Source of the DNA: Streptococcus mitis | GTDB lineage: Bacteria; Bacillota; Bacilli; Lactobacillales; Streptococcaceae | DNA: 64,000 nt | NCBI RefSeq assembly: GCF_002860865.1 | Contig: NZ_PKIE01000002.1 | Location: 1-64,000 of the forward strand | Direction of reading: 5' to 3' | Shown here: positions 9,920 to 18,984 of the stretch, one piece after another | How the letters are laid out: every line of letters starts with the position of its first letter | Position numbering within the stretch: the first letter of the stretch is position 1 | Program-made: the position numbers and the translations under genes | Notes under the pieces: generated by a model | Told to the model about the DNA's origin: nothing | Database searches by the model: none | Seen by the model: only the letters and a program-made list of their open reading frames with translations

Positions 9920-9978
9920 GATAGGACTCCTTTAAAATAAATAGTTTTTTTATAACAATGTGTTCACCACATGATTAC

Positions 9979-10953
9979 CTAAATTGTAAGAATGAGCGTG
10001 CCCCAGGTCAATCCTCCACCGAAGCCTGATAGCAAAACAGTCTGGCTACCATCTAAAGGGATGAGACCTTGTTCTACACACTCTGAAAGTAAAATCGGGA
10101 TACTTGCTGCACTGGTATTGCCATATTCCATCATATTGGCTGGAAGCTTGTCTCGATCGACACCAATTTTTCTAGCCATTTTATCCAAGATACGGTCATT
10201 AGCCTGATGAAGTAGCAGATAATCCAAGTCTGTCGCCTCTATAGGAGATTCATCAATAGTCTGCTTGATAGACTTGGCTACGTCCCGAATAGCAAAATCA
10301 AAGACTGCGCGTCCATCCATCTTCAAAAATGAATTTACACTTTCTTGATCTGAAAACGGAGAATGCAGGCCTGAATGTCCATAAGTTAGACACTCGCTGC
10401 GACTTCCATCGCTATTGAGACTCTCCGCTAGGAAATGTTGCTTATCGCTAGCTTCTAACAAGACGCCACCAGCACCATCTCCAAACAAAACAGCTGTTGA
10501 TCGGTCCGACCAATCGACTGCTTTAGAGAGGGTTTCACTACCAATCACCAAGCCTTTTTGAAAGCGACCAGAAGCGATAAACTTTTCAGCAGTTGAAAGA
10601 GCAAATACAAATCCACTGCAGGCAGCTGTTAGGTCAAAAGCAAATGCCTTATTAGCACCAATATTAGCTTGGACACGAGCAGCCGTAGAGGGCATCATCG
10701 AATCTGGAGTAATGGTAGCTAGGATGATAAAATCCAACTCCTCTCCTGCAATTCCAGATTTTGCCATCAGTTTCTTAGCAACCTCTGTAGCCAAATCACT
10801 AGTAGATTCTGTTCTTGAAATATGCCTTTGTCGTATTCCCGTCCGACTTGAAATCCACTCATCATTGGTATCCATAATCTGAGCTAAATCATGATTTGTA
10901 ACCACTTGCTCTGGCACATAATGAGCAACCTGGCTTATTTTTGCAAAAGCCAT
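9979..10953 (-). CDS. fabH: 3-oxoacyl-ACP synthase III
   Basis: FabH starts fatty-acid synthesis by condensing an acyl-CoA primer with malonyl-ACP. The 324 residues carry the Cys-His-Asn triad: Cys112 in [10 protein letters not shown], His in LLHQAND and Asn in [11 protein letters not shown]. Length is typical. Its ATG shares one base with the fabT stop codon (TAATG arrangement), so translation is likely coupled to the regulator. Confidence 0.97.
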   Translation of the reverse strand: MAFAKISQVAHYVPEQVVTNHDLAQIMDTNDEWISSRTGIRQRHISRTESTSDLATEVAKKLMAKSGIAGEELDFIILATITPDSMMPSTAARVQANIGANKAFAFDLTAACSGFVFALSTAEKFIASGRFQKGLVIGSETLSKAVDWSDRSTAVLFGDGAGGVLLEASDKQHFLAESLNSDGSRSECLTYGHSGLHSPFSDQESVNSFLKMDGRAVFDFAIRDVAKSIKQTIDESPIEATDLDYLLLHQANDRILDKMARKIGVDRDKLPANMMEYGNTSAASIPILLSECVEQGLIPLDGSQTVLLSGFGGGLTWGTLILTI

Positions 10954-11387
10954 TATTTCAAATCCTCCAAAAATTGATAAAGATTGGTCAACCCTTTGCT
11001 CATAACATCAATTTCTTGCTTACTCATACCATCAATGATTTTTTCAACCATGGCCTTGTGGAAGCGTTTATGTAGCCTATGAACCAAGCGACCCTTCTTT
11101 GTCAAATGCAGATGCACCACACGTCGATCCTGCTCTGAGCGAATACGTTCAATGTAACCCTTTCGTTCAAGATTATTCAGACTCGTCGTAACCGTCCCAA
11201 GAGTCACCATCAACTCTTTTGACACTTGACTTGGCGTCACATCTGGGAATTTTCCAATTACATCGATTGTATGTACTTCTTTGATGGAGATATCCTTGAA
11301 ACGACTACCCCTCAAGCTAACTTCCTCGATGACGAGGACATTGTTAAATATAGATGTTAAATATTCATTAATTCGTTGGTAGTCCAA
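10953..11387 (-). CDS. fabT: MarR-family fatty-acid synthesis repressor FabT (TTG start)
   Basis: FabT represses the fab genes in response to acyl-ACP. The 144-residue protein has a MarR-type winged helix: [20 protein letters not shown] as recognition region and the [14 protein letters not shown] wing. The start is taken as TTG at 11387 (LDYQ read as MDYQ), because a perfect AAGGAGG lies 9 bases upstream; a longer reading from a TTG at 11408 would put the ribosome binding site inside the gene. FabT does not repress fabM strongly in known streptococci, and here fabM is a separate upstream gene. Confidence 0.95.
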   Translation of the reverse strand: MDYQRINEYLTSIFNNVLVIEEVSLRGSRFKDISIKEVHTIDVIGKFPDVTPSQVSKELMVTLGTVTTSLNNLERKGYIERIRSEQDRRVVHLHLTKKGRLVHRLHKRFHKAMVEKIIDGMSKQEIDVMSKGLTNLYQFLEDLK

Positions 11388-11411
11388 TCTCTTTTCCCTC
11401 CTTTTCAAAAA

Positions 11412-11428
11412 ACTTTCACAATCAAAAC
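11412..11428. promoter_or_regulatory. FabT-box-like operator at the fabT promoter
   Basis: On the minus strand TTTTGATTGTGAAAGT matches TTTGA-N3-TCAAA with one mismatch and lies just downstream of the fabT -10 element, a position suited to autorepression. Confidence 0.65.
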
Positions 11429-11441
11429 ATTTGACAAAAAA

Positions 11442-11470
11442 ATTATATCAAACTTCAAAGAACAGTGCAA
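11442..11470 (-). promoter_or_regulatory. fabT promoter
   Basis: On the minus strand, -35 TTGCAC (11470-11465), a 17-base spacer and -10 TATAAT (11447-11442) form a near-consensus sigma-A promoter 55 bases before the fabT start. It probably drives fabT-fabH-acpP and onward. Confidence 0.8.
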
Positions 11471-11478
11471 GTATTTTC

Positions 11479-12264
11479 TTATTTTCCAGTAAATTTAGGT
11501 CGCCTTCTCTCCGAATGAGCCCGAACTCCCTCTTTGAAATCCTCTGTTTGAGCCAAAGATTCCTGTAGGTTCAATTCTAAAGCAGCATAATCCTGCCAGT
11601 CTTTAAATTGACTCTCCCACACCAACTTCTTAATGGCAGCATAGGAATTGCTTGAACCACGTCTTAATTTTTTAAGAAGCTGTTCTCTCGTCTTTTCAAG
11701 TTTATCAGCTTCAGAGACCCGATAAACAAGACCCCACTCCAGAGCTTTTTCTGCGGACAAAGCCTCACCTGTCATGGCTAATTGAGCAGCACGCGTCACA
11801 CCAATACTTCGACTCAAGAGATGAATTCCTCCTGCATCCGGAGCCAAGCCAACTCCAACAAAGGCTTGGATAAATTTAGCCTTATCCGTTGCCAGACAGA
11901 AATCTGCAGCAACAGCCATATTTGCTGCGGCACCTGCAACAGCCCCATCAACCTCCATCAAGACAGGTTTGCCTATTTGCTTGATTTTATAGGAAATAGT
12001 ATTGACCAATTCTGCGATTTTCGTCAATGATGGAATATCATCCTCATCCACTGCTCGCTTCATCTCTACCAAATCTCCCCCAACTGAGAAAACTTTTCCA
12101 TTGGCATTAATCAAGATAAAATGCACAGCTAGATTCTCTTCCGCCAGAGTCAGCGCTTCTAAAATCTCCTCACACATGGGGATGTGAAAGCCATTCGCAA
12201 CCTCAGGACGGTTTAAGGTAAGGATTGCCAAATCCTCTTCAAGCTGATAAATAATGTGTTCCAT
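11479..12264 (-). CDS. fabM: trans-2-decenoyl-ACP isomerase FabM
   Basis: FabM isomerises trans-2- to cis-3-decenoyl-ACP and so starts unsaturated fatty-acid synthesis in streptococci. The 261-residue crotonase-fold protein shows the oxyanion-hole segments around residues 55-65 ([11 protein letters not shown]) and [17 protein letters not shown]. Other enoyl-CoA hydratases look similar, but the location directly before fabT and the absence of fabA support FabM. AAGGAG precedes the ATG. It is 92 bases from fabT, beyond the fabT promoter, so it can be transcribed separately. Confidence 0.93.
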   Translation of the reverse strand: MEHIIYQLEEDLAILTLNRPEVANGFHIPMCEEILEALTLAEENLAVHFILINANGKVFSVGGDLVEMKRAVDEDDIPSLTKIAELVNTISYKIKQIGKPVLMEVDGAVAGAAANMAVAADFCLATDKAKFIQAFVGVGLAPDAGGIHLLSRSIGVTRAAQLAMTGEALSAEKALEWGLVYRVSEADKLEKTREQLLKKLRRGSSNSYAAIKKLVWESQFKDWQDYAALELNLQESLAQTEDFKEGVRAHSERRRPKFTGK

Positions 12265-12293
12265 CTGAACTCCTTTTTATTTTATAAGCAGTT

Positions 12294-12446
12294 TATACTC
12301 TTCGAAAATCTCTTCAAACCACGTCAGCTTCGCCTTGCCGTAGGTATGGTTACTGACTTCGTCAGTTCTATCCACAACCTCAAAGCAGTGCTTTGAGCAG
12401 TCTACGGCTAGCTTCCTAGTTTGCTCTTTGATTTTCATTGAGTATT
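12294..12446 (+). repeat. BOX element (boxA-boxB-boxC)
   Basis: The stretch has the three-part structure of the pneumococcal BOX repeat. BoxA carries the CGTCAGCTTCGCCTTGCCGTAG segment, one base different from the complement of the classic BOXA1R primer site. BoxB contains the CTGACTTCGTCAG hairpin and boxC ends in TTTTCATTGAGTATTA. The length of about 153 bp fits one copy each of A, B and C. It lies between fabM and the aspartokinase gene. Confidence 0.9.
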
Positions 12447-12495
12447 AAATTATTTTATTTTCAAAGTATATCTTTTTTAAAACTCGAAAACAAGA

Positions 12496-12525
12496 AAAAA
12501 TCGGCTGAAAGTGTCTCGGCCGATT
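12496..12525 (-). terminator. Hairpin with T tract on the minus strand
   Basis: AATCGGC and GCCGATT arms with a T6 run in minus-strand orientation. No minus-strand gene lies directly upstream of it, so it may only block antisense transcription from the aspartokinase region into fabM, or be a leftover. Together with the BOX element and the lysC promoter it fills the gene-free 12265-12625 interval. Confidence 0.5.
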
Positions 12526-12567
12526 AAGAAGACTCGCTTTATCCTAGAAAGCATCTTATTTTCTTCA

Positions 12568-12596
12568 TTGAAAAAAGGCTTTCTTTCTGCTATAAT
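12568..12596 (+). promoter_or_regulatory. Aspartokinase promoter
   Basis: -35 TTGAAA (12568-12573), a 17-base spacer and -10 TATAAT (12591-12596), followed by TTTAGGAG and the ATG at 12626. No riboswitch-like leader fits in the 30 bases between. Confidence 0.85.
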
Positions 12597-12625
12597 CGTA
12601 TAAAATACTTACTTTAGGAGTTCTT

Positions 12626-13990
12626 ATGAAAGTTGTTAAATTTGGAGGTAGCTCTCTTGCCTCTGCTAGTCAATTAGAAAAAGTTTTAAACATCGTTAAA
12701 AGCGATAAAGAGCGCCGTTTTGTCGTCGTTTCTGCACCCGGCAAACGCAATGCTGAAGATACTAAGGTAACTGATGCCTTGATTAAATACTATCGCGACT
12801 ATGTGGCTGGTAATGACATCAGTGCTAGTCAAAGCTGGATCATTGATCGTTATGCCGCTATGGTCAGTGAACTAGGGTTAAAACCTGCTGTTTTAGAAAA
12901 AATCTCTAAAAGTATTCGGGCCTTGGCAACTCTTCCTATAGAGGACAATGAATTTCTCTATGATACCTTCCTAGCTGCTGGAGAAAATAACAATGCCAAA
13001 TTGATTGCAGCCTACTTTAACCAAAACGGCATCGATGCACGCTATGTTCACCCAAGAGAAGCTGGGATTGTTGTCACAAGTGAACCAGGAAATGCACGTA
13101 TCATTCCATCTAGTTATGACAAGATTGAAGGCTTGGCTGATAGCACCGAAGTTCTTGTCATCCCTGGTTTCTTTGGTGTGACTAAGGAAAATCAAATCTG
13201 TACTTTTTCACGTGGTGGTTCAGATATCACAGGTTCTATCATTGCAGCAGGTGTTAAGGCTGATCTCTATGAGAACTTTACAGACGTAGATGGTATCTTT
13301 GCTGCCCATCCTGGTATTATCCACCAACCTCACTCCATTCCTGAATTAACCTACCGTGAAATGCGTGAGTTGGCTTACGCTGGATTTTCAGTCCTTCATG
13401 ACGAGGCCCTTCTTCCTGCTTACCGCGGAAAAATTCCTCTTGTCATCAAGAATACCAACAACCCTGACCACCCAGGAACACGCATTGTTTTAGAACACAG
13501 TAGTGATAAATTCCCAGTAGTCGGGATTGCGGGTGACTCAGGATTCGTCAGCATCAACATGTCAAAATACCTCATGAACCGTGAAGTAGGGTTTGGTCGC
13601 AAGGTTCTTCAAATCCTTGAGGACCTCAATATCGGTTGGGAACACATGCCTACAGGTATAGACGATCTTTCAATCATCCTCCGCTCCCGTGAATTGACTC
13701 CTATCAAAGAAGAAGAAATTCTACGTCAACTCGTTCAAAAGGCTGAAGTGGACCATGCTGAAATCGAACATGACCTTTCCATCATTATGATTGTCGGAGA
13801 AAAGATGAAGAGCCATATCGGGGTAACTGCTACTGCAACACGTGCTTTGTCTGAGAATAAAATCAACATCCAGATGATGTCCCAAGGTTCAAGTGAAGTT
13901 TCCATCATGTTTGTTGTCAATAAAGAGCAAGAAAAAGCAGCTATCAAGGCTCTCTATCATGCCTTTTTCGGTGAAAGTAAGGAAGATTAA
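12626..13990 (+). CDS. Aspartate kinase
   Basis: Aspartokinase phosphorylates aspartate for lysine, threonine and methionine synthesis and for peptidoglycan lysine. The 454-residue protein starts with the kinase motif KFGGSSLAS, has FSRGGSDITGS and the ENFTDVDGIF segment of the amino-acid kinase domain, and ends with two ACT-type regulatory domains (about residues 300-450; SHIGVTATATRALSENKI is in the second). It is the monofunctional class with no homoserine dehydrogenase domain. Its own promoter precedes it, and the DUF956 gene follows 2 bases later. The best symbol (lysC or thrA) cannot be chosen from sequence. Confidence 0.95.
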   Translation: MKVVKFGGSSLASASQLEKVLNIVKSDKERRFVVVSAPGKRNAEDTKVTDALIKYYRDYVAGNDISASQSWIIDRYAAMVSELGLKPAVLEKISKSIRALATLPIEDNEFLYDTFLAAGENNNAKLIAAYFNQNGIDARYVHPREAGIVVTSEPGNARIIPSSYDKIEGLADSTEVLVIPGFFGVTKENQICTFSRGGSDITGSIIAAGVKADLYENFTDVDGIFAAHPGIIHQPHSIPELTYREMRELAYAGFSVLHDEALLPAYRGKIPLVIKNTNNPDHPGTRIVLEHSSDKFPVVGIAGDSGFVSINMSKYLMNREVGFGRKVLQILEDLNIGWEHMPTGIDDLSIILRSRELTPIKEEEILRQLVQKAEVDHAEIEHDLSIIMIVGEKMKSHIGVTATATRALSENKINIQMMSQGSSEVSIMFVVNKEQEKAAIKALYHAFFGESKED

Positions 13991-13992
13991 TC

Positions 13993-14364
13993 ATGGCCCA
14001 ATCACTCAATCAAGCCATTGACCTCCAAACCACTGGAACATCTTACCTCTCTATCTCTGGAAAAGTTGGAAAATTTCTAGTTGGGGATCAAGCCTTAGAG
14101 TTTTATCCTGATGTCAATGTCGAACAATATATCCAAATCCCCTGGTCCAGCATTCAGCAAATCGGAGCCAACGTAAGTGGACGTAAAATCAGCCGTCACT
14201 TTGAAGTCTTTACCGATCAAGGTAAATTCCTCTTTGCCTCAAAAGACTCTGGGGCTATCCTCAAAATCGCTCGGGAAAAATTAGGAAACGACAAGGTCGT
14301 GAAACTTCCGACTCTACTCCAGACCATTGGAAAAAAACTTAAAAATCTATTTGCAAAAAAGTAG
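13993..14364 (+). CDS. DUF956 family protein (ManO-like)
   Basis: A 123-residue soluble protein of the DUF956 family: QSLNQAIDLQTTGTSYLSI, the IPWSSIQQIGANVSGRKISRHFEVFT segment (given here in parts) and a basic C-terminus. Relatives often lie beside mannose-type PTS genes and are then called ManO; here it sits 2 bases after the aspartokinase gene and just before serS. Its function is not established. The serS promoter -35 overlaps its last codons. Confidence 0.8.
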   Translation: MAQSLNQAIDLQTTGTSYLSISGKVGKFLVGDQALEFYPDVNVEQYIQIPWSSIQQIGANVSGRKISRHFEVFTDQGKFLFASKDSGAILKIAREKLGNDKVVKLPTLLQTIGKKLKNLFAKK

Positions 14365-14379
14365 AAACTTTAGTATAAT
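14351..14379 (+). promoter_or_regulatory. serS T-box promoter
   Basis: -35 TTGCAA (14351-14356), a 17-base spacer and -10 TATAAT (14374-14379). The -35 lies inside the last codons of the DUF956 gene. Transcription would start just at the T-box stem I. Confidence 0.85.
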
Positions 14380-14384
14380 CATAG

Positions 14385-14562
14385 CAACGGATAAGTAGGT
14401 TATCTCCTTCTTTCAGAAAGTCTGCGGGTGCTGCGAGCAGATAGGAGGGATAGGTGAAATTCTACCGTTGTTCACAATTACATATACAATCAAGTGCACA
14501 CCTGTGAAGTTGGATGGAACCGTGGCCCTGCCACTCCAACGCTTTGTCAGGTGTGCTTTTTT
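14385..14562 (+). ncRNA. Serine T-box riboswitch ahead of serS
   Basis: Stem I base CAACGG (14385-14390) pairs with CCGTTG (14465-14470). The AGTA motif on the 5' side and GTGAAA on the 3' side frame a specifier loop that reads TCT (14461-14463, serine) followed by a purine. The T-box sequence TGGATGGAACCGTGG lies at 14511-14525. A terminator follows: GCACACCTG (14496-14504) with CAGGTGTGC (14548-14556) and T6. Uncharged tRNA-Ser is expected to stabilise the antiterminator and raise serS transcription. Confidence 0.93.
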
Positions 14563-14577
14563 CATAAAGGAGTTCTT

Positions 14578-15852
14578 ATGTTAGATATTAAACGTATTCG
14601 CACAGATTTTGAGGCTGTCGCTGAAAAATTAGCTACACGTGGTGTAGATGCTGCTATCTTAAATGAGATGAAAGAAATCGATGCTAAACGTCGTGACATC
14701 TTGGTCAAGGTTGAAACTCTAAAAGCAGAACGTAACACAGTTTCTGCTGAGATTGCCCAAGCTAAGCGCAACAAGGAAAATGCCGATGACAAGATTGCTG
14801 CGATGCAAACCCTATCTGCTGAAGTCAAAGCCTTGGATGCTGAATTGGCGGACATCGATGCTAAATTGACAGAATTTACCACTACTCTTCCAAACATCCC
14901 TGCTGACAGTGTTCCTATCGGAGCTGATGAAGATGACAATGTGGAAGTTCGCCGTTGGGGTACTCCACGCGAGTTTGACTTCGAGCCAAAAGCTCACTGG
15001 GATCTTGGTGAAGACTTGGGTATCCTTGACTGGGAACGCGGTGGTAAGGTAACAGGAGCTCGCTTCCTCTTCTATAAAGGACTCGGTGCTCGTTTGGAAC
15101 GTGCTATCTACAACTTTATGTTGGATGAGCACGGTAAAGAAGGCTATACGGAAGTTATCACACCATACATTGTTAACCATGACTCTATGTTTGGTACTGG
15201 TCAATATCCAAAATTTAAGGAAGATACTTTTGAATTGAAAGACACTAATTATGTCCTCATTCCTACAGCTGAAGTGCCTCTTACAAACTACTACCGTGAT
15301 GAAATTCTTGACGGTAAAGACCTGCCAATCTACTTTACCGCTATGAGTCCATCATTCCGTTCTGAGGCTGGTTCTGCCGGTCGTGATACACGTGGCTTGA
15401 TTCGTCTGCACCAATTCCACAAGGTTGAAATGGTCAAATTTGCCAAACCAGAAGAATCTTACGAAGAATTGGAAAAGATGACAGCCAATGCTGAAAATAT
15501 TCTTCAAAAACTCAACCTTCCATACCGTGTCGTTGCCCTCTCTACAGGAGATATGGGCTTCTCAGCTGCTAAGACTTACGACTTGGAAGTGTGGATTCCG
15601 GCGCAAAATACTTACCGTGAAATCTCAAGCTGTTCAAATACAGAAGATTTCCAAGCCCGTCGTGCCCAAATCCGTTACCGTGATGAAGCCGATGGCAAGG
15701 TGAAACTCCTTCACACTTTGAACGGTTCTGGACTTGCAGTTGGACGTACAGTTGCTGCTATTCTTGAAAACTACCAAAATGCAGATGGTTCTGTAACTAT
15801 TCCAGAAGCACTTCGTCCATACATGGGTGGTGCTGAAGTTATCAAACCATAA
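14578..15852 (+). CDS. serS: Seryl-tRNA synthetase
   Basis: SerS charges tRNA-Ser. The 424-residue class II synthetase has an N-terminal long coiled-coil arm (residues about 25-105, the tRNA-binding hairpin) and the catalytic motifs: motif 2 with the [14 protein letters not shown] segment, and motif 3 near the C-terminus with [17 protein letters not shown]. The start is the ATG at 14578, preceded by AAAGGAG and lying after the T-box terminator; an upstream in-frame reading from 14494 lies inside the riboswitch and is not credible. Confidence 0.98.
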   Translation: MLDIKRIRTDFEAVAEKLATRGVDAAILNEMKEIDAKRRDILVKVETLKAERNTVSAEIAQAKRNKENADDKIAAMQTLSAEVKALDAELADIDAKLTEFTTTLPNIPADSVPIGADEDDNVEVRRWGTPREFDFEPKAHWDLGEDLGILDWERGGKVTGARFLFYKGLGARLERAIYNFMLDEHGKEGYTEVITPYIVNHDSMFGTGQYPKFKEDTFELKDTNYVLIPTAEVPLTNYYRDEILDGKDLPIYFTAMSPSFRSEAGSAGRDTRGLIRLHQFHKVEMVKFAKPEESYEELEKMTANAENILQKLNLPYRVVALSTGDMGFSAAKTYDLEVWIPAQNTYREISSCSNTEDFQARRAQIRYRDEADGKVKLLHTLNGSGLAVGRTVAAILENYQNADGSVTIPEALRPYMGGAEVIKP

Positions 15853-15857
15853 AAAAT

Positions 15858-15889
15858 AAGGTTTAGCTATTTCTAGCTAGACCTTTTTT
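15858..15889. terminator. serS terminator
   Basis: AGGTTTAGCT and AGCTAGACCT pair around a short loop, followed by T6. The hairpin overlaps the last codons of the convergent transporter gene (stop at 15877). Confidence 0.7.
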
Positions 15890-16776
15890 CGTAACCAAAT
15901 CAGATAAGCACCCAATACAAAGAATAAAATAGTTAGGCAAATAACGGTTTCAGCAAACACCAGATAATCCAGAAATGGAAGTTTCAAAATTCCCTGAACC
16001 ATCTTGAGCGATGTGGCCGTGATAATGGTGGGGAAGGTGAGGGCTGAGAAGGCTGGTTGAAATCCTCGCTTTAAAATATGGGGCAGGCGAGTCAAAACAA
16101 AGAAAAAGAAGGACTGAGATGCCAAAATCATGACGATCAAGAGCCAAGTCGGTAGACCTGCTCCTCCAACTCGAACTAGGGAAGCCAAGAGTAGGGAAAA
16201 GGGAGCACAGTAGATTCCTTCTTGTCCAAGCAAGGCCACTGGGAGTGGATCTTTCTTTAAATCCCTATAAATAAGCGGATAGAGATAGAAGGTTAAGACA
16301 AAACCAAAACTCAAGGTCGCATAGGCAATTTCAATGATTCCAATAAGAGGATAGGTCAAGGCCGCTACTGCTATTCCCACATAGAGCACCGTCCAGCTTG
16401 GAGTCGCATTGACCCTCCGACCTGGACAGGCAAATTTGATGGTAAAAGTAGCAATCAAAGCCAAATCCAAGAGAAATGAAAACCACCAGAGCCCTTGTGC
16501 TACCAAGGAAAGATTGGGAAACAGGCGTAGGACATAAGTCGATAAAATCATCCCAGCCATGGGAAAGGTCGCCATTCCTGACAAAAGAGGAGGCTTGGTC
16601 AATTCTTGCTTAGTTTCCTTCCAATTAAAGAGATGTAGAAGCAGAAAGTATATCCACAAAACTAAGCCAGTAAGACTCAACAGATGGGATAGAACCGGCA
16701 ACGTATCTAAAATAAGATTTCCAGCTCCTGCTAAACCTAGCAAACAACCAGAAAATACCAAGGGGAGTTTTTTCAT
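15877..16776 (-). CDS. TDT-family (TehA/SLAC1-like) membrane transporter
   Basis: A 299-residue integral membrane protein with about ten hydrophobic helices and short loops, of the tellurite-resistance/dicarboxylate transporter (TDT) type. Family features include the N-terminal LPLVFSGCLLGLAGAGN and a central CPGRR cluster. The substrate cannot be told: TehA and SLAC1 relatives conduct anions. The ATG at 16776 is chosen because GGAGG lies 7 bases upstream; an upstream TTG overlaps that ribosome binding site. It is convergent with serS and 61 bases from the hairpin after the AhpD-like gene. Confidence 0.75.
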   Translation of the reverse strand: MKKLPLVFSGCLLGLAGAGNLILDTLPVLSHLLSLTGLVLWIYFLLLHLFNWKETKQELTKPPLLSGMATFPMAGMILSTYVLRLFPNLSLVAQGLWWFSFLLDLALIATFTIKFACPGRRVNATPSWTVLYVGIAVAALTYPLIGIIEIAYATLSFGFVLTFYLYPLIYRDLKKDPLPVALLGQEGIYCAPFSLLLASLVRVGGAGLPTWLLIVMILASQSFFFFVLTRLPHILKRGFQPAFSALTFPTIITATSLKMVQGILKLPFLDYLVFAETVICLTILFFVLGAYLIWLRKKV

Positions 16777-16836
16777 CCTAACCTCCAATAATCATGTTAG
16801 TTTCAGTATAGCATAAAAGCGCTTAAATGAGGACTT

Positions 16837-16867
16837 AAAAAAACGAAGTCCGTTGATTTCAGACTTC
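16837..16867 (-). terminator. Terminator after the AhpD-like gene
   Basis: GAAGTC/GACTTC stem with a T7 tract in minus-strand orientation, 19 bases past the stop codon of the AhpD-like gene. Confidence 0.65.
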
Positions 16868-16885
16868 ATTTTACTCAGATATGAA

Positions 16886-17434
16886 TTAAGCATAAGGTTG
16901 CAATTCTGGATTAATTGGTGTATTGGCTAGGTTGTTAGCATAGTTACAGAGGCTTGCTAAGCTAACACCAAGAACCACATCCAAGGCATTTTGTTGGGTG
17001 TAACCAGCTTCTAGAAACTCAGCCAAGGCTTCATCTCCTACACGACCCTTGGTATTGATAACCGCCAAGGTAAACTTAGCTAGGGTGTCCAATTTAGGAT
17101 CTGTTTCGATTGGAGTACGATTGCGAAGGGCTTGCAGAAGATCATCATTCATCTGGATTTGTTTGATTGAAAAGGCTGTGTGACCTGCGACGCAGAAGGC
17201 ACAACCATTGGTCACGGCTGCAGTGATTTGCACCACTTCACGCTCAACGGGTGTCAGGCTGTTGCGACGATTGATAGCTCCGACAGTACGATAAGCCTCT
17301 AAAGCAGTCGGTGCATTAGCCAAGAGACCGATTAGATTGGGAATATAGCCATTATTATCTTTTTCTACTGTTTCAAGAACTTCTTTCACTTCTGCTGGCG
17401 CTGATTCTACTGTATGAATTGTAAATGTTGTCAT
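16886..17434 (-). CDS. AhpD-like carboxymuconolactone decarboxylase family protein
   Basis: A 182-residue protein of the alkylhydroperoxidase AhpD-like superfamily. The active-site pattern is present: a Glu in PVEREVVQI, then CAFCVAGH with the CXXC pair and the following His. Such proteins usually act as thiol-dependent peroxidases, but the physiological substrate is unknown. The start is uncertain between 17437 and 17434 (ATGATG behind AAGAGG). Upstream in-frame ATG at 17452 overlaps the ribosome binding site. It stands alone between terminators. Confidence 0.85.
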   Translation of the reverse strand: MTTFTIHTVESAPAEVKEVLETVEKDNNGYIPNLIGLLANAPTALEAYRTVGAINRRNSLTPVEREVVQITAAVTNGCAFCVAGHTAFSIKQIQMNDDLLQALRNRTPIETDPKLDTLAKFTLAVINTKGRVGDEALAEFLEAGYTQQNALDVVLGVSLASLCNYANNLANTPINPELQPYA

Positions 17435-17534
17435 CATAAAACCTCTTTTCATGTTGTTGAAATCTAGTCTATCACAGATTCTATACCGTGTATAATATAT
17501 ATTTTAAATTATACCGATAGAAATTTTTTATGAA

Positions 17535-17561
17535 AGAAAAAATCACACGCGATGTGTGATT
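17535..17561 (-). terminator. Terminator after the AGCS transporter gene
   Basis: AATCACAC/GTGTGATT stem with GCGAT loop and a T5 run in minus-strand orientation, adjoining the stop codon at 17565. Confidence 0.75.
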
Positions 17562-17564
17562 TCA

Positions 17565-18887
17565 TTATTTATTAAAATACTTTTTAGTCTCAGCAATAAC
17601 GACCGGCGACAAGACTAAGAGGGCAATCAAGTTTGGCAGAGCCATCAAGGCATTGACAATATCTGCTATAATCCAAACCATATCCAACTCGATAAATCCT
17701 CCCAACAAGACCATGAGCACAAAAACCACACGGTAGAGCCAGATAAAACGAACCCCAAAGAGAAACTCGAAACAGCGTTCTCCATAGTAGTTCCAACCTA
17801 GAATCGTTGTAAAGGCAAAGAGCACAAGGAAGATGGTCAAGAGGGCAGGCCCAAAGTGTGAAAAGACCGTTGAAAAGGCTGACTGAGTCAAAGCCACTCC
17901 ATTCAAGTCACCACTCCAAACACCAGTCACCAAGATGGTCAAACCAGTCAGAGTACAGATAATGAGTGTATCAATAAAGGTTCCTGTCATAGAAATCAAA
18001 CCTTGCTCTACTGGTTCGTTTGTCTTAGCTGCAGCTGCTGCAATGGGAGCCGAACCCAGACCAGATTCGTTCGAGAACACACCTCGCGCCACACCATTTT
18101 GAATAGCCATCCGAATGCTAGCACCGGCAAATCCACCTACCGCAGCAACAGGACTAAAGGCTGAGGTCAAGATTAAAGCGATTGTGGCAGGAATTTTCCC
18201 GATATTAAAGAAAATAACTGTAAGAGTTCCCAAAATATAAATAATAGCCATAAAAGGAACAACAGTAGTTGAAACCTTTGAAATGGACTTGAGCCCGCCA
18301 AAGACTGCAATTGCTACAAATACAGACAACACAAGAGCTGTGATGGCTGGCGAAATAGTCGTCGTATTTTGGATAGATTCTGTAATCGAGTTGACTTGAG
18401 TGAAGGTTCCGATTCCCAACAAAGCTACTAAGACACCTGCGATGGCAAAAAAGATGGCAAGTGGTCGCCACTTTTCTCCCATCCCTAGGAGGATATAGTG
18501 CATGGGACCTCCTGCAACAGCACCGTTATCGTCTTTAGTCCTGTATTTAATAGCTAATAAACCTTCCGCATACTTGGTTGCCATTCCAAAGAAAGCCGCC
18601 ATCCACATCCAAAAGAGAGCTCCTGGTCCACCGACCTTGATAGCTGTCGCCACCCCGATAATATTTCCCGTACCAACTGTCGCTGCCAGGGCTGTACACA
18701 AGGCCGCAAAACTGGAGACATCCCCATGCCCCTTATCCTTGATAAAAATAAGCTGAAAGGCCTTAGAGAGACGCAAAACCTGCAAGAGTCCTAGACGAGC
18801 AGTTAGGTAAATCCCTGTCCCGACCAATAAAATCAAGAGGGGTGGTCCCCAAGCAAAAGCATCAATTGATTTAAGCAATTCTAACAT
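17565..18887 (-). CDS. Alanine/glycine:cation symporter (AGCS family)
   Basis: A 440-residue transporter of the alanine or glycine:cation symporter family (AgcS/AlsT-like). It is very hydrophobic, with about 11 membrane helices. Family signatures include FAALCTALAATVGTGNIIGVA near residues 60-80, AGGPMHYILLGMGEKW, and FSNESGLGSAPIAAAAAKT. The leader carries a glycine riboswitch, which points to glycine as a physiological substrate. ATG follows AAGGAAATG-like sequence. No neighbour shares the transcript. Confidence 0.92.
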   Translation of the reverse strand: MLELLKSIDAFAWGPPLLILLVGTGIYLTARLGLLQVLRLSKAFQLIFIKDKGHGDVSSFAALCTALAATVGTGNIIGVATAIKVGGPGALFWMWMAAFFGMATKYAEGLLAIKYRTKDDNGAVAGGPMHYILLGMGEKWRPLAIFFAIAGVLVALLGIGTFTQVNSITESIQNTTTISPAITALVLSVFVAIAVFGGLKSISKVSTTVVPFMAIIYILGTLTVIFFNIGKIPATIALILTSAFSPVAAVGGFAGASIRMAIQNGVARGVFSNESGLGSAPIAAAAAKTNEPVEQGLISMTGTFIDTLIICTLTGLTILVTGVWSGDLNGVALTQSAFSTVFSHFGPALLTIFLVLFAFTTILGWNYYGERCFEFLFGVRFIWLYRVVFVLMVLLGGFIELDMVWIIADIVNALMALPNLIALLVLSPVVIAETKKYFNK

Positions 18888-18920
18888 TTCCTTCTCCTAT
18901 CTTTTCAACCCCAAAAGAAA

Positions 18921-18945
18921 GAGCACATGCAAGATACATGTACTC
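18921..18945 (-). terminator. Expression-platform terminator of the glycine riboswitch
   Basis: In RNA sense the arms are GAGTACATG and CATGTGCTC with a TATCTTG loop, then TTTCTTTT. The 5' arm overlaps TCCAGAGT (18949-18942), which is the exact complement of ACTCTGGA (19059-19052) at the 5' end of the aptamer, giving a competing antiterminator pairing. Confidence 0.75.
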
Positions 18946-18984
18946 TGGAATGCTTAGATAAATGCTAAAAAGCGGTCTATCCTA

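Noticed and set aside
12294..12446. RUP element (repeat unit of pneumococcus)
   Set aside because: The presence of boxA, boxB and boxC sequences and the length of about 153 bp fit BOX better; no IS630-related ends were seen.
14494..14577. 28 extra codons at the N-terminus of SerS
   Set aside because: These bases form the T-box antiterminator/terminator, and a good ribosome binding site precedes the ATG at 14578.
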